Shown here one piece after another: positions 1-6,859 of a stretch of 6,987 bases of DNA. Both the position numbers and the translations under genes were made by a program. How positions within the stretch are numbered: position 1 is the first letter of the stretch; every line of letters begins with the position of its first letter. The notes below the pieces were generated by a model, which was not told the origin of the DNA, did not search any database, and saw nothing but the letters and a program-made list of their open reading frames with translations. The DNA comes from Neisseriales bacterium (GTDB lineage Bacteria > Pseudomonadota > Gammaproteobacteria > Burkholderiales > UBA11063), in assembly GCA_008017145.1 (NCBI GenBank), contig SSGY01000066.1:1-6987 (forward strand), given 5' to 3'.

Positions 1-1826
1 GCCAAAGCATCACTAACTCCACTACTAGCATCACCAGCATCAAATTGACCATGATAATCATAAGCCATCAAATTCCCATAAGTTACACTTTCGAGAACTG
101 TTTGATAATTACCACCTAAGTTAATATAACTCTGTAAGGCATTAATCCCTACAGGAAGAGCCGCAGAAATATTAAATGCCGTTCCATACAAAGGCGAACC
201 AGAACTTTCGGTAGTAACTTGCTTAGCATAAGTTGATAATGCACTTAGCAGCGCTTGGTAGTTTGCCACAGAAGTAGTATCCAAAACCAAAGTACCATTT
301 ACGCACCACGAAGCAGAGATATTACATACCCCTTGTTCAAAATCAATATCAACACCATTAAAACCATATAAGATAGCAGTGTTGATCATATTTGCCGCAG
401 TCTGCTGAATCAAAGATGGAGAATTGGCTTCAAAAACCTGTTGTAAATCTTGCGACGGATAACCAGCAGTACCGCTACCACTACCCCAACCACCAAATGA
501 GATTGCAATATTTAACCAAGGATGAGCCGCTCGTAAATAAGAAAACTCTTGTAAATATGTTGGATCCGCCCAGTTATCAGCAAGGCCGATACTGCCATTG
601 CTCCCATTTAAATAGCCAACGTCGTAAGTTAAACTGTTTATATAGGGAATTGGAAAGCTATTTAATCCAGCACTTTCGACAGGGAACATCCGTCCGCTAG
701 GTGTACTATAATTGGTCCAGTCAGCAAAATAAGCGCCTAATAATTTGTTCGCGTTTGGATTTTGTAAATTATTATAGACTGAACTAGCGCTTGAAGTATA
801 AACATCTCCGGTAGTTGTATTATACCCATAAATATTATGCGCTACATCATTATATAGTGGCAATCCTCCACTGGTAGAGCCACCTGCAGTCTGCGAGTTA
901 CCATTTGGCATACCTTCTACCGTAATGTTGCCCCCATTTGCTGCAAGAGTTTGCGGACTACTTAAGGTTAAATCATACATTACATTACACACACCATTGT
1001 TTACGCCATAACATGCCCCAACACTCTGTGAGACACTGCTTAAATTAACGCCCCAGATACTCGAAGTACTAATCGCAGGTGCATCTTGTAATGCAGCATC
1101 TGAGCGCAAAGTAAATTGCAGACCAGTCAAACTAATAGCTGCTGCAGAATTATTAGTTACAATCAAACTATACGAGCTTCCGATTCCTGTGGGTGGCGTA
1201 TTTGGATAACTGATTTGGTAACTCAAAACTGATAAAGACTCAACATATGACTCAGCAAACTGACACGAAGAAGCACTACATGCAATTGGATTTGTTGTAG
1301 CAGCTTGAAGTTTTACATTTTGATTGGTACTGTATCCCCAATTTGCAAGCTTCTCGCCAACACTGCTATGATTAAAGCATTTTGAGATTGTACTATTGCC
1401 ATTCTTAAATCGATATGAAACATTAATCGAATTCGTGGCTAACTCTTCCTCCAAGCCACCAGCAAATTTACTCACCAACATAAAATTAGCTTTATCTGTT
1501 GTCAGGTAGTACCCTTGTTTCAACGCCGCATTACCAGTCATTTTTACTGTATTTAATCCATTGACACAGTTTTTATCTCCATAGAAGTTTACTTGGATAT
1601 CTTGTAAATCAACTGGCGAACTGACTGGAATTAGCAGTTGATTTTTATTCGCAGCCAAAGCATCAGCCTTATTTGGGTAATACTGTAATGACGCGATGTA
1701 CTGCGAAAGCTCTGAGCTATTTGATGCTCCTCCGCTACTGTTCCCGCTGCTTCCATTGCTGCAAGAAACCAACACGAAGGAAGCGCTTGTCAGACACATT
1801 ATTAAGTTAAATGCCCTTAATTTCAT
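1..1826 (-). CDS. GH18 chitinase lipoprotein, C-terminus beyond window (partial)
   Basis: Probably an endo- or exo-chitinase that hydrolyses beta-1,4 GlcNAc polymers at the outer membrane. Translation from the ATG at 1826 gives 608 residues before the left edge. Residues 1-22 are a lipoprotein signal ending in lipobox LVSC (Cys22), followed by a Ser/Gly/Asn linker. Residues about 35-165 form a domain I do not recognise. Residues about 175-315 look like a beta-sandwich, possibly carbohydrate-binding. The GH18 barrel starts near 360 (LLGAYFADW). It shows the SxGG strand ISFGGW (443-447) and the catalytic motif NGVDIDFE (490-497), with Asp493, Asp495 and acid/base Glu497 intact. It also has MAYDYHG (587-593), matching the substrate-binding Met-x-Tyr-Asp of GH18. 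The first Asp of DxxDxDxE is Asn490 here. The last barrel strands and any C-terminal modules are not visible. The start is supported by a GGAG seven bases upstream and a complete signal peptide. It is divergent from the GH20 gene. The family call is firm; exact specificity is not. Confidence 0.93.
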   Translation of the reverse strand, partial: MKLRAFNLIMCLTSASFVLVSCSNGSSGNSSGGASNSSELSQYIASLQYYPNKADALAANKNQLLIPVSSPVDLQDIQVNFYGDKNCVNGLNTVKMTGNAALKQGYYLTTDKANFMLVSKFAGGLEEELATNSINVSYRFKNGNSTISKCFNHSSVGEKLANWGYSTNQNVKLQAATTNPIACSASSCQFAESYVESLSVLSYQISYPNTPPTGIGSSYSLIVTNNSAAAISLTGLQFTLRSDAALQDAPAISTSSIWGVNLSSVSQSVGACYGVNNGVCNVMYDLTLSSPQTLAANGGNITVEGMPNGNSQTAGGSTSGGLPLYNDVAHNIYGYNTTTGDVYTSSASSVYNNLQNPNANKLLGAYFADWTNYSTPSGRMFPVESAGLNSFPIPYINSLTYDVGYLNGSNGSIGLADNWADPTYLQEFSYLRAAHPWLNIAISFGGWGSGSGTAGYPSQDLQQVFEANSPSLIQQTAANMINTAILYGFNGVDIDFEQGVCNISASWCVNGTLVLDTTSVANYQALLSALSTYAKQVTTESSGSPLYGTAFNISAALPVGINALQSYINLGGNYQTVLESVTYGNLMAYDYHGQFDAGDASSGVSDAL

Positions 1827-1833
1827 ATCTCAT

Positions 1834-1837
1834 CTCC
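1834..1837 (-). promoter_or_regulatory. Ribosome binding site of the GH18 gene
   Basis: Read on the minus strand, GGAG lies seven bases before the ATG at 1826. This fixes the start, which is also the point where the lipoprotein signal peptide begins. Confidence 0.7.
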
Positions 1838-1964
1838 GAATATTATTGTTGTATTTTCTAAACATAAAACGAGAGAATTTTAGCATAAAATATGAAATTA
1901 TAAAAATCTAAACTCCGTTACAGGATAAAAATATGCGCATAGGCAGCTATAATGCATAGTTTGC

Positions 1965-1983
1965 GTGTTGTATAATACAACAC
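1965..1983. promoter_or_regulatory. Perfect 19-nt palindrome, putative operator over a -10 box
   Basis: The sequence gtgttgtataatacaacac has two perfect 9-base arms around a single central base (1974). TATAAT (1971-1976) lies inside it, so a dimeric regulator bound here would cover a plus-strand -10 element. Size and symmetry fit a helix-turn-helix dimer site (for example GntR, LacI or TetR type), but no regulator gene is in the window and I cannot assign the family. It lies about 190 bases before the GH20 start and about 140 before the GH18 start. The symmetry is read directly; the operator role is inferred. Confidence 0.5.
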
Positions 1984-2015
1984 AAATCTATCAAATACCC
2001 ATACATAGGAGCTCA

Positions 2016-2090
2016 TTGATTTCATCTACTAATAGCAACATATTCATACTAAGATATCTGTCTAAAAGAATTACTTATTTATTAAAATAA
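2016..2090 (+). other. Possible 24-codon leader ORF with TTG start
   Basis: An AGGAG at 2007-2011 stands four bases before a TTG at 2016 that opens 24 codons ending at TAA 2088-2090. This lies downstream of the TATAAT at 1971-1976 and upstream of the GH20 gene, where a leader peptide could sit. The peptide has no recognisable motif and the start is non-AUG, so it may be chance. It is listed only because this Shine-Dalgarno match is better than that of the GH20 gene itself. Confidence 0.12.
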
Positions 2091-2163
2091 AGGATAATAT
2101 TCTTTATGATGAAAAGTTAGAATAATTAAAATATGCTAGAATCTAGATTGTCTAAAACTTCCC

Positions 2164-2171
2164 TAAGAGAG
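2164..2171 (+). promoter_or_regulatory. Ribosome binding site deciding the GH20 start
   Basis: TAAGAGAG ends three bases before the ATG at 2175. The upstream in-frame ATG at 2133 has only A/T-rich sequence before it and would add 14 charged and polar residues ahead of the signal peptide, which is atypical for a lipoprotein. Confidence 0.5.
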
Positions 2172-2174
2172 CAT

Positions 2175-4589
2175 ATGAAACGAATTCTTCCCCCATTATT
2201 AGCTATCAGCATGCTAAGTGCGTGCAACAGTGGTAACGTTGTACAAAATAATAGCGTTATTCCACCAACAATAACCGCAATAAATACCGGTCCACTTAAT
2301 GGCAATTTTAATCAAAGTCTATTTTCTACATATATCAACTTTACTGCCAATCAAACAATCAGTAACTGGCAATTTGGTTTTTATGTAGCAAGAACATTTT
2401 ATACATATACCGATCCTAACCCAGTAGAATCACAAAACAATGCAAATACGCAGATGAGTATGCAAATCTGCCAAATGCCAAATGCAAGCCATTGCGCAAC
2501 GTTACAATATCTGAAAGCATCTGCAGTAACACAAAATGACCTTAGCGCTGGATACACCAATTTATTGGGAACTGCAGCACCGTTTCCATTGCTTGCAGGT
2601 AAAAGTTATCAAGTAAAAATTGTCAACAGTAATCAATGGTCAATTAATAATTTGTCATCTGCGCCGCAAAGTTTATTTTTTATTGTCAACGGGCAAGTCC
2701 TAAACACGGTTACTGAAAGCTCGATCTATAATCTAAACATTAATGAGCAGGCTAATCAAACGGCGATTGCCTCTTTTAACCAGAATAACTGGGATGTCAA
2801 TACTAATCTAAATGCGGAAAGTAGTATTATTGTTCCATCGCCAGTAAATTACACCCTTGGCACAGGTACTTATACTATTCCGGCTAATATATCTATCCAT
2901 AATGCATTTAGTGCAGACAATACTGTTGCAGATTTCTTTCAGGAATATCTGACACAAGATCTGAAAGTAATGGCTTCAATAGATAATTCAAACACAGCTG
3001 ATAGTGGCATTTTGATTCAACAAATCAGCGACTCAAGTGTAATCAACAATAATCCCGAAGGATATCAGATTATTATCAGCGGAAATAAAATCACAATTAA
3101 TGTAATAAACAATGCTGGTGCTTTTTATGCTCTGCAAACATTACGTCAGTTGTGGAATGTTAATGCTGGCACTATCAGCCAAGCAACCATTATTGATTAC
3201 CCACGCTTTGCATATCGTGGAATATTACTAGATAGTTCTCGCCATTTCTTTAGCCTCGCAGAAGTAGAGAGCCTAATCGACATAGCAGCTACACATAAAC
3301 TAAATACGTTGCACTGGCATTTATCTGATGATGAGGGAACACGAATTAACTTACAACTCAATAATATGGCAGCATATCTTCGTGGTTACGGTTACAGCAT
3401 GACTGGAATGATGTTTATTCAAGCAAATCTTGATCCAACTAATTACCTTAATCAAGTATATGCCAGTGTAAATACAAGCTATAGTGGGATGTACTCAAAT
3501 AGTGACCTGCAAAATATCATAAACTATGCAAACGAACGTAACGTTACTATAATTCCTGAAATTGATAGCCCCGGTCATGCAAGAGCTTTAATTAAAGCTT
3601 TGCCAGATGCACTAATTGATCCAAATGATCATTCGCAGTACTTTACCAGTGAAGGTTATACAGATGATGCATTACCAGTATGTACTTATGGCACCGATAT
3701 TACAGTTGGTCCCAAATTTACACAAGTTTATAACCAGCTCTACGCTACACTCAACAATTTATTTAAAAATCAAAAACCACTAAACTCTGCCAATTTTATA
3801 GCAAATGAAATTAGTGTCGGTGGCGATGAGGTTGCCAGTCAAACTTGGTACACGCCTCAGGATGTAAGCTGTCTGGAAAATACTGAGTTTGCAGCACTTA
3901 GCGCACTAGAAAAAGAACATTTGTTTTTCAAAAAGTTTGCAGCTCAAAACCCTAACCTTAAAGTATCTGGCTGGCAACAATTCGTTCAAAGTACTGAATC
4001 AGCACTAGGGCAACAGATCGTAGCAGCAAATCAGGTTGGGCATGTTTGGATTTGGAATGAATCTACGGGCGGTTTATCGCAAGCAGTTACATTGGCAGAA
4101 GCTGGTTATCCGGTTGTACTGGACTACTCCAACGATACCTATTTTGATCTTGCTTACACACAATCAATTTATGAACCAGGTTTCTATTGGGCGGGCTACA
4201 ATAACACTTATACAGCATTACAAAGTGCGATTGATGCAACCACTACCATTAACGCAGTAGAACCGCAGCACCAAGGAAATATTAAAGGACTGGAAGGGAC
4301 ACTTTGGTCAGAGAATCTGGTAACCTATCAGCACCTAATTTATATGGCTACACCTAAAATGGCAGGTCTAGCAGAGGCAGCATGGTCTCCGGTAGCAATT
4401 ACCAACGGAACAGGCAGCACCGCATCATACCCTAACTGGCAGAGTTTGGCTCACCGTTTAGGCTGCGGTGCGATGACAGCATCTGGTCAATACCAAGGAT
4501 TTTTAGCTTACCTATCTAAAATCTATGGAATTCACTATCGTGGCTATCCAAATGGTATTAATTTAGAAGCACCTCAAGCATGTAGCTAG
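2175..4589 (+). CDS. GH20 beta-N-acetylhexosaminidase (chitobiase-type) lipoprotein
   Basis: Expected to release terminal GlcNAc from chitooligosaccharides by substrate-assisted catalysis at the cell envelope. I start it at the ATG at 2175 (804 residues) rather than the in-frame ATG at 2133. The later start has AAGAGAG just upstream and begins directly with a signal peptide ending in lipobox LSAC (Cys17). Residues about 30-190 resemble the CHB_HEX N-terminal domain, about 205-340 the GH20b domain, and about 345-770 the catalytic barrel. Visible motifs are the sugar-binding Arg in DSSRHFF (Arg356), HLSDDEG (382-388), IPEIDSPGH (460-468), the catalytic pair VGGDEV (Asp551, Glu552), VWIW (624-627) and LWSE (710-713). 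The order and the DDEG variant resemble Serratia and Vibrio chitobiases. Two usual residues differ: the His of HxGGDE is Ser, and the Trp of DDxGWR is Thr. It is divergent from the GH18 gene and followed by a hairpin. Confidence 0.95.
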   Translation: MKRILPPLLAISMLSACNSGNVVQNNSVIPPTITAINTGPLNGNFNQSLFSTYINFTANQTISNWQFGFYVARTFYTYTDPNPVESQNNANTQMSMQICQMPNASHCATLQYLKASAVTQNDLSAGYTNLLGTAAPFPLLAGKSYQVKIVNSNQWSINNLSSAPQSLFFIVNGQVLNTVTESSIYNLNINEQANQTAIASFNQNNWDVNTNLNAESSIIVPSPVNYTLGTGTYTIPANISIHNAFSADNTVADFFQEYLTQDLKVMASIDNSNTADSGILIQQISDSSVINNNPEGYQIIISGNKITINVINNAGAFYALQTLRQLWNVNAGTISQATIIDYPRFAYRGILLDSSRHFFSLAEVESLIDIAATHKLNTLHWHLSDDEGTRINLQLNNMAAYLRGYGYSMTGMMFIQANLDPTNYLNQVYASVNTSYSGMYSNSDLQNIINYANERNVTIIPEIDSPGHARALIKALPDALIDPNDHSQYFTSEGYTDDALPVCTYGTDITVGPKFTQVYNQLYATLNNLFKNQKPLNSANFIANEISVGGDEVASQTWYTPQDVSCLENTEFAALSALEKEHLFFKKFAAQNPNLKVSGWQQFVQSTESALGQQIVAANQVGHVWIWNESTGGLSQAVTLAEAGYPVVLDYSNDTYFDLAYTQSIYEPGFYWAGYNNTYTALQSAIDATTTINAVEPQHQGNIKGLEGTLWSENLVTYQHLIYMATPKMAGLAEAAWSPVAITNGTGSTASYPNWQSLAHRLGCGAMTASGQYQGFLAYLSKIYGIHYRGYPNGINLEAPQACS

Positions 4590-4601
4590 GCGTTATCTAA
4601 G

Positions 4602-4637
4602 CAACTCCAGTCACCCAATCTAACGTGACTGGAGTTG
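4602..4637 (+). terminator. Strong hairpin after the GH20 gene, probable terminator
   Basis: Arms caactccagtcac (4602-4614) and gtgactggagttg (4625-4637) pair perfectly over 13 bases around a 10-base loop, starting 13 bases after the GH20 stop codon. The downstream sequence (tccgtgtataattt) is not a clean T-run. It may therefore be an inefficient intrinsic terminator or an mRNA 3'-end stabiliser. It separates the GH20 gene from the next gene, which has its own promoter candidate. Confidence 0.6.
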
Positions 4638-4819
4638 TCCGTGTATAATTTCCAATTCTAAGGAAGACGTATTTTTATCGGTTGCTACACAAAATATCGT
4701 TACTAAATACAACACCCAAAATAAATTCCCGCCCAATAACAAGTCACCACCTCCTTATACTTATTAAATCACATCAAATAGATAACCAAATTATCAAAAA
4801 TCAAGTCCTTTTAAAGGGA
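4638..4819. other. Intergenic stretch without a recognisable gene
   Basis: Neither strand shows a coding region here. The only structure noted is a short inverted repeat, GATAA at 4781-4785 and TTATC at 4791-4795. It lies about 25 bases upstream of the promoter candidate and could be a weak regulator site or chance in A+T-rich DNA. Confidence 0.4.
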
Positions 4820-4848
4820 ATCACAAAAGTGTAGATAAATGATAAAAT
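4820..4848 (+). promoter_or_regulatory. Sigma-70-type promoter of the modular lipoprotein gene
   Basis: ATCACA (4820-4825, four of six matches to TTGACA) is separated by 17 bases from TAAAAT (4843-4848). The -10 box is preceded by TG and one base, an extended -10. Transcription would begin near 4855, giving a leader of about 29 bases before the ATG at 4884. This is the best promoter match in the window. Confidence 0.55.
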
Positions 4849-4883
4849 CGTGGCGTTTTAATCGTTAATGGGAATAAATTTGT

Positions 4884-6740
4884 ATGAATAAAAAGCTTCT
4901 TTGGAGTTTACTAGCATCAACATCAATACTCGCGGTTGGTTGTAGCTCAGGTAATTCTTCCAATACCAACAATAATACAACAAATACACAAACTGTCTAT
5001 GTTCCAGAAGAAAGTCAAGTAAGAACTCCAGTTTCAGCTAAAACGGTATTTGCCAAAAATACAACCGCAAATGGATTACAAAAAGCATCACTAGCATCAA
5101 CAGGGAGTAATTCCTGTATTCAATTGACCACTCAAAACAATGGACAAAATTATATTGAGAGCTACACTAGTAGTCAATGGTGGTCTTCAGCTTCTGTAAC
5201 TGTTGGAATCACAAATACTTGCAGCACTCCGCAGTCATTCAACCCGCAAATTGTCTTTAATAATACACAAATTAATGGTGCCAACATCCCTGCCAGCATA
5301 AGTCCGAGCGCATCGGTAAGCGGAAATCCATGGTCTCCAGTAACATATAGCGGAGGCGGTACTGCCAACCCATCGTTAACGGTTACATCACCAAGCTGTA
5401 CCGGCAGTGGTTGTTCATGGGCTCAATTAGCACCAGGAGCAGCGTTAACAATTCAAACTAGTTTTGGTCTGTCTTCGGCCATCAACAGCTTTACAATTGG
5501 AAGTGTTGAAATAGCAGGATCTACTCCGCCACCACCGCCAACAACAGGCACTTTGGCTTTAAATCTAAGCGCATCTGGATTAAACAGTGTCTGCTCTGGT
5601 GCAACAAACTGTAACTTTCAGGTTAATGTAATTTCGCAATCCAACCAAGTTGTAGCAACTGAGTATTTGAATGCAAATACTTCAAGCACGGCTAACTACA
5701 ATATTGTTAATCTAGCACCTGGTAACTATTCAGTTAATGTTGTTGCTAGTTCAATTCCAAGTGTTACTACCGGAACTATTACCTCTAATGTTTCCCCCGC
5801 AACAACTAATATTACAGCAGGATCTACATCAACAAGTAATGTTTCTTTTGGTTTCACTTCAAACCCGATTAATCAAGTTACCTTAGATCTAAATACAGCT
5901 AATATTCCTGCTCAATTTACAAATAATACTGTCTATGCTCAAATATTAAATTCAGCTGGAGCAACGGTAGTAGGTGGTATTCAATTCACTAAATCAGCGT
6001 TGGCACAAACCGTAAGTAGTGCAGCTTTGGTTAGTGGTCAAACATATACCTTGCAAGTTCAAGGTTTAGCTGACCCTAAATCAGGAGTTTATTACTCACC
6101 AATTATTGAAAGCTTTGTGGTAAATGGTTCTTCAACTACAGTAGTAGCAAATGCTTATCAGGCAGTTCCTAATAATAAGCTGTATACCGTAAATCTAGCA
6201 GTACAAAACCCACAAGCAGCTCAAACAATTGCTTATGGATCTGATACAAACTACTACTCTTATGCAGTAGATAGCGCTAGCTCAGGATCATATACTTTCT
6301 TAAGTAATGACACCATTACGTTAACTCCAAGTGCCGTTGCTGGATACTCTTCATCATTAAGTCCAACTAATACATTAACTTCGGCTAATGCTGGACAAAC
6401 GGTTACGTTAGTTAATGCACAAGCAACCTCAACACTACAATATTGCGTTGACAGTTTATGCCAAGCACAATTAACAACTTTGAATGTTGCTGCAAATGTT
6501 GGTGAGACTAATACTCAAACGATTTTTGTGCAAAATTTAGGTTCTGTTGCTGCCACATTACCAACAACAGTATCATATTCTGCTGCAGTTAGCGGATTGA
6601 GTGTGGCACCTGGCAGTTGTGGCTCTTCTTTAGCACCAAATGCGATTTGCTCATTAAATGTCACTTATGCACCAACTGCTGCAACAGCAAAAAGTAGCAC
6701 GACAATGATATATGATAGTGCTCCATTATTAATTAGTTGA
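4884..6740 (+). CDS. Modular surface lipoprotein with CBM2-like module, probable chitin-binding protein
   Basis: 618 residues with no recognisable catalytic motif, so probably a binding or scaffolding protein. Residues 1-20 are a lipoprotein signal (AVGC, Cys20), then an Asn/Ser/Thr linker. Residues about 74-212 resemble a CBM2-type beta-sandwich, with tryptophans at 99, 100, 150 and 179 and the LAPGAALTI strand typical of such folds. Pro215-219 is a linker. Two related beta-sandwich units follow, about 223-324 and 330-429, sharing the pattern LxLNxxxxxxP/L, then a loop and LxxGxxYxxxV. A less clear third unit is about 430-518. Residues about 518-602 resemble an ASH/choice-of-anchor-D domain (Cys579, SLAPNAIC to Cys589, then LNVTYAPT). 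Ten cysteines besides the lipid one, mostly in close pairs, suggest disulfides. The ATG has a weak GGGA ten bases upstream but starts exactly at the signal peptide. The stop falls inside the last domain, about 120 bases before a transposase gene, so the C-terminus may be lost. Chitin binding is inferred from context. Confidence 0.8.
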   Translation: MNKKLLWSLLASTSILAVGCSSGNSSNTNNNTTNTQTVYVPEESQVRTPVSAKTVFAKNTTANGLQKASLASTGSNSCIQLTTQNNGQNYIESYTSSQWWSSASVTVGITNTCSTPQSFNPQIVFNNTQINGANIPASISPSASVSGNPWSPVTYSGGGTANPSLTVTSPSCTGSGCSWAQLAPGAALTIQTSFGLSSAINSFTIGSVEIAGSTPPPPPTTGTLALNLSASGLNSVCSGATNCNFQVNVISQSNQVVATEYLNANTSSTANYNIVNLAPGNYSVNVVASSIPSVTTGTITSNVSPATTNITAGSTSTSNVSFGFTSNPINQVTLDLNTANIPAQFTNNTVYAQILNSAGATVVGGIQFTKSALAQTVSSAALVSGQTYTLQVQGLADPKSGVYYSPIIESFVVNGSSTTVVANAYQAVPNNKLYTVNLAVQNPQAAQTIAYGSDTNYYSYAVDSASSGSYTFLSNDTITLTPSAVAGYSSSLSPTNTLTSANAGQTVTLVNAQATSTLQYCVDSLCQAQLTTLNVAANVGETNTQTIFVQNLGSVAATLPTTVSYSAAVSGLSVAPGSCGSSLAPNAICSLNVTYAPTAATAKSSTTMIYDSAPLLIS

Positions 6741-6799
6741 TGCTAAAAATCATATATCAATCTGATTTAATTTAATAATATGCTATTTTCATAAGCTAA

Positions 6800-6843
6800 A
6801 TATTGCAAGAAATGGTAAAATAATGCTTTAAACCTTGCAATAT
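6800..6843. repeat. 10-bp inverted repeat upstream of the transposase
   Basis: atattgcaag (6800-6809) pairs perfectly with cttgcaatat (6834-6843) across a 24-base loop, ending 16 bases before the transposase ATG. It could be a hairpin limiting read-through into the transposase, a site within the IS end, or a weak terminator. There is no T-run after it. The terminal inverted repeat of the element cannot be defined because its other end is outside the window. Confidence 0.4.
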
Positions 6844-6859
6844 CAGCGAGCAAAAAAGC

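Larger units (their letters stand above)
1827..2174. promoter_or_regulatory. Divergent intergenic control region between GH18 and GH20 genes
   Basis: This 348-base A+T-rich stretch must hold the promoters of both divergent genes. On the plus strand there are TATAAT boxes at 1948-1953 and 1971-1976 and a GATAAT at 2093-2098, none with a convincing TTGACA at 16-18 bases. On the minus strand, TATAAT reads from 1902 to 1897, about 70 bases before the GH18 start, again with a poor -35 box. Short palindromes are tatgcgcata (1932-1941) and the 19-nt palindrome listed separately. Weak -35 boxes would fit activator-dependent promoters, but in A+T-rich DNA TATAAT is common by chance. No RNA gene or riboswitch was recognised. 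Confidence 0.6.

Noticed and set aside
392..700. Plus-strand 102-codon open frame
   Set aside because: Lies wholly antisense to the GH18 coding sequence, has no ribosome site or recognisable motif, and the opposite strand carries clear GH18 motifs across the same bases.
1696..1911. Plus-strand 71-codon open frame across the GH18 start
   Set aside because: Antisense to the GH18 signal peptide and linker. Its hydrophobic run is the mirror of Ser/Gly codons, with no supporting start signal.
4036..4260. Plus-strand 74-codon frame inside the GH20 gene
   Set aside because: Out-of-frame shadow of the GH20 region that carries VWIW and the substrate-pocket motifs.
3..5100. Similar short strings (aaagcatcacta) near 5 and near 5085
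   Set aside because: A roughly 12-base match inside two Ala/Ser-rich coding contexts on opposite strands. Too short to be called a repeat.
5174..5368. Minus-strand 64-codon frame inside the modular lipoprotein gene
   Set aside because: Antisense to the CBM2-like module, with no ribosome site or recognised family.
4884..6740. Third gene as an AA10 lytic chitin monooxygenase (GbpA-like)
   Set aside because: The mature protein begins with lipid-modified Cys rather than His, and no copper-brace histidine arrangement is visible.
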